31,396 bases of DNA from Thermoplasmatota archaeon (GTDB lineage: Archaea > Thermoplasmatota > E2 > DHVEG-1), in the NCBI GenBank assembly GCA_018334795.1, contig JAGXLH010000004.1:1-31396 (forward strand). Reading direction: 5' to 3'. A program made the translations under genes and the position numbers. Below are positions 16,540 to 25,807 of this stretch, piece after piece. The notes beneath the pieces were generated by a model. That model worked only from the letters and a program-made list of their open reading frames with translations. It was not told the DNA's origin and made no database searches. How positions within the stretch are numbered: position 1 is the stretch's first letter; each line of letters opens with the position of its first letter.

Positions 16540-17514
16540 ATGCTGTCCATTAGGGAGATTAAAGAAAAACAGCTGATCCCGCAAAAACCTCAATTAAAAA
16601 TGATGATTGGTGGCGGATTAGCGCTTTCAAAAACATTATTGATCAGTCTTGGTGAATTGAAGAAATTACGCAAGATACCGTCGAGCAGTGAACGATACAA
16701 CCGTCCAAATCGTACGTATGATTTGAAAAAGTATGAATCAACCATGAAATCTTTCACGACCAATGAAAAGTATCTTAGACCTACTCTTTGGTGTGATCCA
16801 ACCGAACCTGAAGTAATTGCGCTTGCTCATCAACTCGGAGCATATCAAAAATCAGAGCAAGAATTCGCTGAATCTGCTTTTGAATTTGTCAAAGAGAAAA
16901 TGACTCTTGAAATCCTTCCGTTTAACCCCGTATCCGAAACCATAAAACGGGGAACAGGAACCTGCATTCATCTCATCAGTGTTTTTATTGCACTCTGCCG
17001 GGCCGCAGGGATTAAAGCTCGGTATAAAATGTTTGCTATGAACATGATCCAAGCATGGTATGACACTACGGTTAATGTTGATCCATTGATCAAAAAATGG
17101 TATGATTCAATGGGTTATTTTATGATTGAGGGAGAAGGAGAGGCATATATCGATGGAAAATGGATGGTTGCCCATGTTGGTCCCCGAGCTGAACGACAAG
17201 CTGCAGGAGGAATTCCAGTTACAAAATTTGGTGAAGACTCACTTGGAAACTGGTTTTTTGCTATTCCTGGAAGTATCATGTATATGGAATCCATTCCAAT
17301 TGGTCTTGGTGGAGCTTTACGATTCCTAAACAAACTCGCGCCTGGATCTATGGAACGAGTAAATATTAGCGTACAAAAACAAATCGAAAGAGGAAAACAA
17401 ATCATTAGTCAAGCTGGTGGCATCGATTCGTATAATGTAAATGCTCGAAAGAAAAAAGGACCCTCCACTCCTGAACTGGAATTACGTGGAAAAGAACAAA
17501 TCGTTTTTGAGTAG
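16540..17514 (+). CDS. Transglutaminase-fold protein, paralogue 1 (altered triad)
   Basis: The 324-residue protein contains a transglutaminase-like core. GTGTCIHLISVFIALCRAAG places the nucleophile at Cys142, and IEGEGEAYIDGKWMVAHVGP covers the His/Asp region. By alignment with paralogue 2 and the family pattern HxxxExY...W..xD, the expected His is Glu197 and the expected Asp is His212. The cysteine is kept but the partner residues are changed or exchanged. The first ~75 residues are basic with a short hydrophobic stretch (residues 21-36). There is no clear signal peptide. It is coupled to the LuxE-like gene and about half identical to the next gene. It could be a regulatory or scaffold copy, or have altered chemistry. 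Confidence 0.8.
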   Translation: MLSIREIKEKQLIPQKPQLKMMIGGGLALSKTLLISLGELKKLRKIPSSSERYNRPNRTYDLKKYESTMKSFTTNEKYLRPTLWCDPTEPEVIALAHQLGAYQKSEQEFAESAFEFVKEKMTLEILPFNPVSETIKRGTGTCIHLISVFIALCRAAGIKARYKMFAMNMIQAWYDTTVNVDPLIKKWYDSMGYFMIEGEGEAYIDGKWMVAHVGPRAERQAAGGIPVTKFGEDSLGNWFFAIPGSIMYMESIPIGLGGALRFLNKLAPGSMERVNISVQKQIERGKQIISQAGGIDSYNVNARKKKGPSTPELELRGKEQIVFE

Positions 17515-17575
17515 GGATAAGTTTTTTTAACACCTTTCTTTTAAACCACCTGGCTTTATTGGTTGTTGATCTCTG

Positions 17576-18547
17576 ATGTATTCACTTCATGAAATTAAAA
17601 CACGAGGATATCTTCCCCCTAAGCGCCTTCGTCGACTTCTCTTTTATGGATTTCTTGCTCTTGGAAAAGTGTTCATAACCAATATGAAAGATATCAAAAA
17701 ATTATCATCCTTGTCGAACACAAAAAGAAGATATCATCGACCACCTCGCAGATTTGAGATACCTCAATATAATAAGAATATGAAATATTGCACTAAAGAT
17801 GAACGATATCTTAGACCGACGATGTATTGTAATTCACATGCACCAGAAATTGTTGCGCTTGCTCATCAACTAGGGGCATATCAAAAATCAGATCAAGAAT
17901 TTGCTGAAGCTGCTTTTGAATTTGCAAAACGAAAACTTATTCTTGAAATGCTGCCATTGGATGGTGTTGAGAACACATTACGACGAGGAACGGGCACCTG
18001 TTTACATGAACTCTCTGTTTTTGTTGCTCTTTGCCGAGCTGCTGGAATAAAAGCCCGATATAAGTTATATTCAATGAATATGATCGAGGCCTGGTCAGAC
18101 ACCCTTGCTGATGATCCAATGGTGAAGAAGTGGTCTGATGCCATGGGTTATTTTATGATTCATGGTGAAGCAGAAGCCTATGTTGATGGCAAATGGATGG
18201 TCTGTGATGTTGGTCCGACTCCTGAACGGCAAGCAGGATCAAATATTCCTATCACTCGTTTTGGTGAGGATTCAATTGGTATCTGGTTTTCTGTGATTCC
18301 GGGAACAATTATGGAAGTTGAGTCTATTTCATTTGGATTGAATGCAATGATGAAACTAGTTTTCAAAGTGGCTCCAGCTACCGTGGATAATGTGAATGCG
18401 AACATATTGGATCAAATCAAACTTGGAAGAAAAATCTTAGCGGAAAAGGGTGAAAAGGAATATGATGCTGAAATTCGGAAAAACTTTAAACCGAAATTCC
18501 CTGAACCTGTGCTAAAGAAACGACATGAAATCATCTTTGAAAAATAA
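17576..18547 (+). CDS. Transglutaminase-fold protein, paralogue 2 (intact Cys-His-Asp)
   Basis: The 323-residue protein is aligned to the preceding gene with almost no gaps. It shares YLRPT near residue 78, ALAHQLGAYQKS near 94, the nucleophile region GTGTCLHELSVFVALCRAAG (Cys142), then IHGEAEAYVDGKWMVCDVGP with His196 and Asp211. The transglutaminase/cysteine-protease triad is therefore complete. Such folds hydrolyse or transfer at amide or thioester bonds. A tandem duplication is clear at DNA level, for example near 16822-16872 versus 17860-17908. The 61-base gap upstream has no strong ribosome binding site or TATA, so expression probably comes from the operon promoter. Substrate unknown. 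Confidence 0.82.
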   Translation: MYSLHEIKTRGYLPPKRLRRLLFYGFLALGKVFITNMKDIKKLSSLSNTKRRYHRPPRRFEIPQYNKNMKYCTKDERYLRPTMYCNSHAPEIVALAHQLGAYQKSDQEFAEAAFEFAKRKLILEMLPLDGVENTLRRGTGTCLHELSVFVALCRAAGIKARYKLYSMNMIEAWSDTLADDPMVKKWSDAMGYFMIHGEAEAYVDGKWMVCDVGPTPERQAGSNIPITRFGEDSIGIWFSVIPGTIMEVESISFGLNAMMKLVFKVAPATVDNVNANILDQIKLGRKILAEKGEKEYDAEIRKNFKPKFPEPVLKKRHEIIFEK

Positions 18548-18570
18548 TTATCTTGGTTACGTGATATAAC

Positions 18571-20043
18571 ATGAGTTCATCAGACGAAAAAATATCTTAT
18601 CCTTCAGTTGATCCGGTTATTGCTGAAAAACCGTCACTACGAAAATATTTGAAATATATTGGATTTTTTGGTCCTGGTGCAGTAGTTGCCTCGTTGACTA
18701 TTGGGCAAGGACAACTTATCTTAGGCCCTCAAATTGGTGCCTGGGCTGGACTTGCGTTACTTTGGCTAGTTACCGTTACCATAGGATCTTACATAATTGC
18801 GTATGTCAGCCTTCGGTTTAGTATGCTTTCTGGCATTGGATTAATGGATCTTTTTGCGATTAAAACGAAAAAAGGATGGTTTAACTGGTTACTCATTGGT
18901 ATCATGCTTATTTTCATCCCTGTTTTTGCTGCATCAATTATGACCACGCTTGGTCAATCGTTAGCTTGGATCTTTGGATTTGGTGATTATTTAGTATGGG
19001 GTATTTCCATGTCTCTTATTGCTGCGGTATTGGTATTACTCGGTCGATATCGATTACTGGAGGTTTCTCAAGCAATTTTTGTAGCAGTCCTTGGTATTGG
19101 GGCAGTGGCCTCAGTGCTTCTTCTATCGCCGGCTCCCGATGTCACTGAAGTTTTTACTAATCTATTTTCCATAGGTCAGAACATACCCGAAAATTATCCT
19201 GCTTGGGTTGATAATGTTGAAGGCTTTCAAAAAACACCGATATCTTTAGCTATGCTTGGGTATCTTGGAACCTTAACATTCACATTGATAACGCTGATTG
19301 GATATCTTGGATGGATCAAAGAGAAAAAATGGGGTATCTTCAAAGATTCAAAAGACTCACATGCGTATTCAGAAGAACTTCTTTCATCATTTAAATCAGA
19401 TGGAAAGATAACATATCTACCTACGTCAAAAGAAGAATTGAAACGATCCCGGCATCTTTTAAAACCCTTATTGATCGATCTTATCTTTGCATTTATCATT
19501 GTAGCTATCGTATCTTGTTCATATATGATTGCTGGAGATAGTTTACTTGGCTTGCAACCAAATGGTGATGTTTTGCTTCCTTCAGATATTGATCTTCTTT
19601 CACAGCAAGGAAGGATTTTTTCTAATATGGCAACCTGGTTGGAACCGTTATTTAAAATAAGTGTGTTCTTTGCTTTGTTTGGAACTGTTTATGCTGGTTT
19701 TGAAGCGGGAACAAGAATGTTGTTTGAAACTGGAAAAACTATTATTCCAAAAATGAATAATTTACCGTATAAACGATTCATGTTCTTTGTGCTTCTCTAC
19801 ATCCTTTCTCTTGGTATCCCACTTGCAATTCTTATGTATCTGGGACTGTTCTCTGTTCTATTGATGCTAAGTCTGACCCTTATGTTTCTTGGTGTTTTTG
19901 GAGTTATCATTTATGGTGCTGGTGCGATTTATTTAAGTCAAAAAGTGCTCCCGAAACAGTACAAACTTAGTACAGTTGGTTTAATTATTGCGTTGATCGG
20001 TCTTACCCTTTTACTTATTCCCGTGGTCAATTTATTTGTTTAA
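18571..20043 (+). CDS. Nramp-like multi-helix transporter
   Basis: The 490-residue protein has about 11-12 hydrophobic helices. The first, FFGPGAVVASLTIGQGQLILG, and the following GAWAGLALLWL resemble the Nramp/SLC11 metal-ion transporter family. The DPGN metal-binding motif of true Nramp helix 1 is not present; IGQGQ occupies that place, so a divalent-metal substrate should not be assumed. A ~60-residue charged loop (about 255-295) and an acidic loop near 330-355 separate helix groups. It begins 23 bases after paralogue 2 behind GTGAT, and closes the operon. It probably moves the substrate or product of the upstream enzymes (inference). Confidence 0.82.
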   Translation: MSSSDEKISYPSVDPVIAEKPSLRKYLKYIGFFGPGAVVASLTIGQGQLILGPQIGAWAGLALLWLVTVTIGSYIIAYVSLRFSMLSGIGLMDLFAIKTKKGWFNWLLIGIMLIFIPVFAASIMTTLGQSLAWIFGFGDYLVWGISMSLIAAVLVLLGRYRLLEVSQAIFVAVLGIGAVASVLLLSPAPDVTEVFTNLFSIGQNIPENYPAWVDNVEGFQKTPISLAMLGYLGTLTFTLITLIGYLGWIKEKKWGIFKDSKDSHAYSEELLSSFKSDGKITYLPTSKEELKRSRHLLKPLLIDLIFAFIIVAIVSCSYMIAGDSLLGLQPNGDVLLPSDIDLLSQQGRIFSNMATWLEPLFKISVFFALFGTVYAGFEAGTRMLFETGKTIIPKMNNLPYKRFMFFVLLYILSLGIPLAILMYLGLFSVLLMLSLTLMFLGVFGVIIYGAGAIYLSQKVLPKQYKLSTVGLIIALIGLTLLLIPVVNLFV

Positions 20044-20162
20044 GATTTAACAGGTAACAGTTGCATATAATAAAACATTTATTCCTTATTTTTTCTTTTT
20101 AATTTTGTTTCTTTTTATCCTCCTTTCTAAAAACAATCCACTTTTATTTAATAATATGAAAA

Positions 20163-20172
20163 AATATAAATA
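20163..20172 (+). promoter_or_regulatory. TATA box for a leaderless mRNA
   Basis: AATATAAATA lies about 28 bases upstream of the ATG at 20196, and no Shine-Dalgarno sequence is present. Transcription should therefore begin at or next to the start codon. The same ten bases form the box of the proteasome operon at 24247-24256. Confidence 0.6.
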
Positions 20173-20195
20173 CAATAATAAAAATTAACCTATAC

Positions 20196-23100
20196 ATGCA
20201 TCTCACTCGATTTCTCTTGCTTTTATTCATCACAAGCCTAGTAACCCTTTCAACACCACTTTCTTTTATTCATGCTCAATCAGAATTTCAAACAACTGAT
20301 TTATCCGGACTTTCTTTTGACCAAGAAGTAAGCATACCTATAGACACATCACTACCGGAAGCAATCTATCAACCAATAGACCTCCGAGTTGAATTCGACA
20401 ATCCTTGCTGGGCAAAAAACCAAACCATTCATTCCGTTCGAGTAGCCTACAAAAACGGGGGGGATTACACCGAAATCGAATCACAAATCTATGATCTTTC
20501 ACATACTGATGAAACCCATATTGATGCCTGCAGTCTTGTTTTCATCATCCCTAAAGAAGCAACTGGAGAGGAAACATATCACGTTTTATACAGTGACACC
20601 GAAACCAGTGCAGCTGACTATCCAGATCATATCATCGTCAAAGATACTCACTATTTCTATGAACCAATCACTGGTCAGATCATGGACTTTGATTACTATC
20701 AAATCAATCAAGATGAAAATGCTATCTATGGTATCTGTCAAAAAGGAGAACTACTTGAAAATGGCATGTCAAATGCCGTAGTAAAACTTTTACCAGGATC
20801 AACAGAATTTTCAACCAAAAACGCTGAACAAATCGTAGGATTCTACACCAGTTACAGTATTAATCCTCCGGGAGAACATATTGGAACACAATGGGCTGAA
20901 GATATCACAAAAACAGTCCTTATCGATGGAAACCTGATGACTCGAATACGAATCAAAGGAAGTTCACCAAAAAATGATCTATTAACTGATAACATCTATA
21001 CCTATTATTATAATCCAACTGAGACAAAACGATTAGTAGTAAACACTAATCATCAAGTTCTTGAAGACATACAAATCCAAGGAGATGAACAACGAGAAGG
21101 AACCTTAGCATCTCTTTCAACCATCAAAGCCAGGAGTGGTACCATTGATGATATGAACCTTGGAGAAATTCTTCCAAAAATTCATTTTTATAGCGAAGAT
21201 GAAAACATCGTTGATTACGATATGCCAACAGATCCTGATGCTGATCCCGCAGACTGGTTACTTGGATATAGTGATGACCAAGACCTAGGAAGTAACGCAT
21301 GGATATGTATCGATGACCCTGCAACTGGTAAAGCACATGGACTCATATTTGAAGCAAACACCGGTATCCTAGAAGGAGACAATGACGGTATACAAGTAAA
21401 AGCAAGTGTTAAACAACACGTAAAACTTCCCGGATTAGAAGCAGATAGTGGAGATCTATTTGCATTCAGAAATGCCTATGAAAATGGAGAACATATCACC
21501 ACCCTTTCAAAGGGAGAAAATGTGTTGTTTAATGCACAATATCTGGCATTACAAACCGGCGGGTATGAACGTATTGATGCAGAATCAAAACTCTTCCAAC
21601 AACTGATTAAAGAATATCCGATAACCCGTGGAAACGAAACCATGGAAGAAGAACCAACAGAAGAACCCGAAACCTATACTATTAAAACAACGGTTCATCA
21701 AGGAGTTTCAGCACCACTTGGTTCACTTCTTTCAGCAGCAACGGGAAGAAATGTATCATATCTTAGTGCTGAACTTCATAAAGCAGAGACCATGGTCTCA
21801 TCTGGATCGGTTGGACGATTAAAATTCAATAGTTTAAGCATCGAATTTGCAGAAGATGCAAATCTCATTCAAAAAGTACAAGCTGTCGCATCCATGTTCG
21901 ATTTTAGAAACAGCACACTTTTCAAAACAATCACATTTAACGATGTTGAAGCAGGCACATACATTATCAAAATATACAAAGAAAATCCTTTACGATATGA
22001 TCAACGTCAATTCATTGGATTCACAACTGTCGAAGTAACAGAAGATACTAAAACAAGAGTGACTTGCAACAAACAAACAACAATAGAACTCTTTATCACC
22101 GATCAAAATGATGATTCCATCGAAAACGTGAAAGCACAACTCTTCACTGATGACCAATTAGTTTCCACCGCAAGCACAGATGCTAATGGAACCGTTATCC
22201 TCCCGTTACCAGCATACACAAATAAAGAATTCAAGTTAAAAACAATCTATGATGGATTTCTCATCTATGAAGAACCCGTTTCATTTAACATACTAAATCG
22301 ATTTCGTCCATGGACAACAGAAATCTCTGTTTTACGTTATGATCTAAAACTCACCGTTAAGGATACCCTTGGTCTTCCACCGGGAATCGACCCACGTCCA
22401 ATGGTAAAAAGTCAGGAAATGATCCAGCAAACAAGTATCGCCGCTGAACAAATCAATGCAGGAACATATCAATTCACCGATCTCTACGAAGCAACCTATG
22501 ATCTTACCCTCAGCTACAAATCATGTGAACAAACCGAAACTGTTTCACTTTCAAAAGATAAAACCATTGACATTGTTTTTCCCGCAGAATTTACATTAGA
22601 AACGACCGTATTAAATCAAGTAGGAAATTCAATCAATACTGCTGATTTGATGCTTGAACGGAGCGGCAAAAAAATAAAAGAAGAAATAACTGAAGAGGGA
22701 AGAGGTGAGATCACTGCACCACCCGGAACATACAAACTTACCATCACAAAAGAAGACACCACAATTGCAACCCAACAAGTCAGCATAAAAGGAGATAAAT
22801 CAATAGACATCATAAGCAATCAACCCTCATCACTTCATCAATTCCTTCCAATAATTCTGATCATAATTGGAGTGGCAATCGCAGGAATCATTTACTGGAA
22901 AAGACTTCTAGGCCTTTCAAAAAATGGATTGTATATCATACTAGCACTACTCTTACTTTCAAGCATCTTTATTCCATGGTGGCAACTACATGGAGAAAAC
23001 AATAGCATAGAAACCGTATCTGAAACCTATCTTTATCCACCAACACTTATCACCCGAACAGAAAGTAACACAGTCATAGGCGGAGAAGTTAGTGAAGTAC

Positions 23101-23480
23101 CCGAGATTTTCACTACTGTGCTGTCATTGCTCAGCATGCTTTTGATTGTAACCTCAGCTCTTATTATTTTCTTACCTTTTATTCAAAAACGATATCCAAA
23201 AATCTCTTGGATTCTGACGATGGTTATCATTCTTCTTCTCATTCTCAACATTGCATTATTTTATATCACGATGAGCGAAGTAACAAAAATCGGTATCGGT
23301 GATTTTTCAGGATCTGGAGATATTTCCATTTCCTTACCTGGGGAATCCGACCCACAAAGCATTCCATCTTCTTGGGGAGCAGGACTAGGATTTTATGCAG
23401 CAATAATTTCACTTATCGGAGTACTAAGCCTACGATTCTATCCAATCATCCAACAAAAAATAATACAAAAGAAAAACTAA
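20196..23480 (+). CDS. Large secreted, membrane-anchored multidomain protein
   Basis: The 1094-residue protein has a signal peptide (about residues 4-28, ending HAQS). A ~480-residue extracellular region of beta-rich sequence follows, which I cannot assign. A short Glu/Pro linker (about 483-492) leads to about three repeats of carboxypeptidase-regulatory or transthyretin-like type (roughly 640-710, 715-795, 797-875). Each repeat carries a 'D..G...' strand pattern. The last ~210 residues hold five hydrophobic helices. The protein is probably anchored in the membrane with its bulk outside. Its coding strand is richer in A and C and poorer in G than the preceding operon. It is monocistronic or joined with queE 46 bases downstream. 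Surface adhesion, carbohydrate binding or export scaffold roles are all possible. Confidence 0.85.
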   Translation: MHLTRFLLLLFITSLVTLSTPLSFIHAQSEFQTTDLSGLSFDQEVSIPIDTSLPEAIYQPIDLRVEFDNPCWAKNQTIHSVRVAYKNGGDYTEIESQIYDLSHTDETHIDACSLVFIIPKEATGEETYHVLYSDTETSAADYPDHIIVKDTHYFYEPITGQIMDFDYYQINQDENAIYGICQKGELLENGMSNAVVKLLPGSTEFSTKNAEQIVGFYTSYSINPPGEHIGTQWAEDITKTVLIDGNLMTRIRIKGSSPKNDLLTDNIYTYYYNPTETKRLVVNTNHQVLEDIQIQGDEQREGTLASLSTIKARSGTIDDMNLGEILPKIHFYSEDENIVDYDMPTDPDADPADWLLGYSDDQDLGSNAWICIDDPATGKAHGLIFEANTGILEGDNDGIQVKASVKQHVKLPGLEADSGDLFAFRNAYENGEHITTLSKGENVLFNAQYLALQTGGYERIDAESKLFQQLIKEYPITRGNETMEEEPTEEPETYTIKTTVHQGVSAPLGSLLSAATGRNVSYLSAELHKAETMVSSGSVGRLKFNSLSIEFAEDANLIQKVQAVASMFDFRNSTLFKTITFNDVEAGTYIIKIYKENPLRYDQRQFIGFTTVEVTEDTKTRVTCNKQTTIELFITDQNDDSIENVKAQLFTDDQLVSTASTDANGTVILPLPAYTNKEFKLKTIYDGFLIYEEPVSFNILNRFRPWTTEISVLRYDLKLTVKDTLGLPPGIDPRPMVKSQEMIQQTSIAAEQINAGTYQFTDLYEATYDLTLSYKSCEQTETVSLSKDKTIDIVFPAEFTLETTVLNQVGNSINTADLMLERSGKKIKEEITEEGRGEITAPPGTYKLTITKEDTTIATQQVSIKGDKSIDIISNQPSSLHQFLPIILIIIGVAIAGIIYWKRLLGLSKNGLYIILALLLLSSIFIPWWQLHGENNSIETVSETYLYPPTLITRTESNTVIGGEVSEVPEIFTTVLSLLSMLLIVTSALIIFLPFIQKRYPKISWILTMVIILLLILNIALFYITMSEVTKIGIGDFSGSGDISISLPGESDPQSIPSSWGAGLGFYAAIISLIGVLSLRFYPIIQQKIIQKKN

Positions 23481-23541
23481 TAACCGTTTATAATTACCGT
23501 AATCAAATCTTTTAAGTAGATTTTAGTTGTTAGCTGAACAA

Positions 23542-24171
23542 ATGCAAATCTCAGAAATTTTTTATTCAATACAGGGAGAAGGCCAGCAAACTGGATTGCC
23601 TACGGTATTCATCAGAACAACAGGTTGCAATCTTCGATGTGCATACTGCGATACAGATTATGCATATGAAGGCGGAGAACAGATGACTATCGAAATCATT
23701 CTTTCAAAAATTAGCAAATTCGATTGTAAACAAGTCTGTATTACCGGTGGAGAACCACTTCTCCAATCAGAAACCATTCAGTTAATAACCGCATTGCAAC
23801 AAAAAAAGTATGAGATCTGTTTGGAAACTAATGGGAGTCAACCAATACAAAATCTTACCAATCGAAATTATCTGTCTATTTCAATGGATATTAAAACACC
23901 CTCCTCAACCATGCAGAAACACAATCTTTTTGAAAACATTAAACACCTCACGAAAAATGATCAATTAAAATGTATAATTGGATCAAAAGAAGATTACCAA
24001 TATGCAAAAAAAATACTGAAACGATACCAGCCTTCATGCTCCATTATTTTTCAACCAGTATGGGGATTTAACCCAGAAATTCTTACAGAGTGGATTCTTT
24101 CAGATCATCTTTCCGTTCGCCTGGGATTACAGATGCACAAAATTATTTGGGGAAACAAAACCCATAAATAA
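23542..24171 (+). CDS. queE: 7-carboxy-7-deazaguanine synthase (radical SAM)
   Basis: The protein begins MQISEIFYSIQGEGQQTGLP, the classic QueE start, followed by the radical SAM cluster motif CNLRCAYC (Cys29, Cys33, Cys36), then ITGGEPLLQ and ETNGSQPI. QueE converts 6-carboxytetrahydropterin to 7-carboxy-7-deazaguanine on the route to preQ0; in archaea this feeds archaeosine in tRNA. I use ATG 23542. The frame is open to TTG 23527, but a TATA-like CTTTTAAGTA (23508-23517) is about 30 bases from the ATG and there is no ribosome binding site, suggesting a leaderless start. QueC, QueD and tRNA-guanine transglycosylase genes are not in the window. Confidence 0.95.
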   Translation: MQISEIFYSIQGEGQQTGLPTVFIRTTGCNLRCAYCDTDYAYEGGEQMTIEIILSKISKFDCKQVCITGGEPLLQSETIQLITALQQKKYEICLETNGSQPIQNLTNRNYLSISMDIKTPSSTMQKHNLFENIKHLTKNDQLKCIIGSKEDYQYAKKILKRYQPSCSIIFQPVWGFNPEILTEWILSDHLSVRLGLQMHKIIWGNKTHK

Positions 24172-24246
24172 AAAAGAACATTATTTTTTCAACTATCACA
24201 AACTATTTAGTCATTAAGTGTATTGTGAGGTGGAGACTAAAGCGTC

Positions 24247-24318
24247 AATATAAATAAGATTCCTAAACGATTGTACGTTCTAAGGATATATTGTAAAAAT
24301 AATAGATATTAGAGGTGA
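24247..24318 (+). promoter_or_regulatory. Promoter and ribosome binding site of the proteasome/exosome operon
   Basis: AATATAAATA at 24247-24256 predicts a start near 24277. GAGGTGA at 24312-24318 sits nine bases before the psmA ATG. A small inverted repeat, AACG...CGTT, lies between them. This promoter probably serves the genes through rpoP. Confidence 0.6.
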
Positions 24319-24327
24319 AAAAGAAAG

Positions 24328-25050
24328 ATGCAACCGACAAACATGGCATATGATAGGGCAATTACTGTTTTTTCTCCAGATGGAAGGCTTTTTCAGGTTG
24401 AATACGCACGTGAAGCAGTAAAACGTGGAACAACCACAGTAGGGTTAAAATATGAAACTGGTGTTGTTTTAATCGTAGATAAAAGAATTTCTTCACGGTT
24501 GATTGAACCAAATTCAATTGAAAAGATATTTAAAATCGACGATCACATTGGTTGTGCTACATCTGGACTAGTTGCTGATGCCCGATCACTTATCGATCGT
24601 GCTCGAATTGATGCACAAATCAATGAGATTACCTACGATGAAAAGATTCAGGTAAAAACATTAGTCAAAAAGATTTGTGATTTTAAACAAACATATACTC
24701 AATATGGTGGAGTTCGACCATTCGGAACAGCTCTTCTTGTTGCAGGATATGATGAAACTGGTCCACGGTTATTTTCAACTGATCCATCCGGAGCACTCAT
24801 GGAATATAAAGCAAGTAGTGAAGGATCCGGTCGCAATGGTGCTATGAGTTACTTTGAAGAAAATTATAAAGAAGGCCTTTCAAAAGAAGAGGGCATCATG
24901 CTTGGAGTAAAAGCATTACATCAAGGAACTGAGGAAAAAATCAATCCAGATGCCACAGAAATTGGTATCGTTGGCAAAGATGATACATTCCATATTCTCT
25001 CACAAGAAGAATCAAAAGCCTATGTTCAAAAGGCAATCGGAGGAGAATAA
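24328..25050 (+). CDS. psmA: 20S proteasome alpha subunit
   Basis: The 240-residue protein has the alpha-subunit signature AYDRAITVFSPDGRLFQVEY near residues 7-26, the N-terminal gate region, and PFGTALLVAGYDETGPRLF. It lacks an N-terminal Thr active site, as expected. Seven copies form each outer ring of the 20S core and control substrate entry through ATPase rings. It is first in the conserved archaeal proteasome-SBDS-exosome cluster. Confidence 0.98.
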   Translation: MQPTNMAYDRAITVFSPDGRLFQVEYAREAVKRGTTTVGLKYETGVVLIVDKRISSRLIEPNSIEKIFKIDDHIGCATSGLVADARSLIDRARIDAQINEITYDEKIQVKTLVKKICDFKQTYTQYGGVRPFGTALLVAGYDETGPRLFSTDPSGALMEYKASSEGSGRNGAMSYFEENYKEGLSKEEGIMLGVKALHQGTEEKINPDATEIGIVGKDDTFHILSQEESKAYVQKAIGGE

Positions 25051-25052
25051 GA

Positions 25053-25748
25053 TTGGTAAGCCTTGATGATGCGGTTATTGCTCGATTGAAGAAGGGAGAT
25101 CATCATTTTGAAATACTGGTTGATCCCTATGGTGCAGCTGATATTATCGAAGGTAAAGAACTTGAGGTCTTCAAAATAATGGCCATCGATGCTATTTTTT
25201 CAGATGCAAAAAAAGGTATTCATGTATCTGAAGAGGACCTTCAAGAACAATTTGATACCACCGATGTATCAACAGTTGCAGAATACATCATCAAACATGG
25301 CGACATTCAGCTTACTACCGATCAACGTCATAAAATGCAAAAGAACAAACAAAAACGTGTTGTAGAGTACATTGTTAAAAATGCAATGGATCCTCAAACG
25401 AAAACACCACATCCACCGGCTCGTGTTCAACGAGCAATTGAGGAAGCAGGTGTTCATATCGATCCATTTAAACCAGTGAGTGAACAAGTCAAATCAACAG
25501 TTAATGCTATTCGTCCGTTCATTCCACTTTCGCTTGAACGGGTGAAAATAACGGTGAAAATACCCGCTAAATTCATTGGAAAAGCTTATGGTGTGGCCCG
25601 TACGTTTGGTGTGCTTGAACAAGAAGACTGGCAATCTGATGGGTCATGGGTAGGGGTAGTTCGACTTGCTGCAGGAATGCAGGATGAATTCTACGATAAG
25701 CTGAACGAAGCCACCAAAGGAAACGTTTCAACTAAAGTGCTTAAATAA
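25053..25748 (+). CDS. Ribosome maturation protein SBDS homologue (TTG start)
   Basis: The 231-residue protein has the SBDS order: an N-terminal FYSH domain (VSLDDAVIARLKKGDHHFEILVDP), a central helical part with ARVQRAIEEAGVHIDPF, and a C-terminal ferredoxin-like domain with ERVKITVKIP. In eukaryotes and archaea it acts with an EF-2-like GTPase to free the large ribosomal subunit from aIF6. The start is TTG, two bases after the psmA stop, with GGAGG nine bases upstream. The first in-frame ATG would remove the conserved N-terminus. Confidence 0.95.
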   Translation: MVSLDDAVIARLKKGDHHFEILVDPYGAADIIEGKELEVFKIMAIDAIFSDAKKGIHVSEEDLQEQFDTTDVSTVAEYIIKHGDIQLTTDQRHKMQKNKQKRVVEYIVKNAMDPQTKTPHPPARVQRAIEEAGVHIDPFKPVSEQVKSTVNAIRPFIPLSLERVKITVKIPAKFIGKAYGVARTFGVLEQEDWQSDGSWVGVVRLAAGMQDEFYDKLNEATKGNVSTKVLK

Positions 25749-25807
25749 AGTTACCTACACTTATTTAAAAAAACATATTATTCTTTAGGTTTAGGAGGCA
25801 ACAGCGT

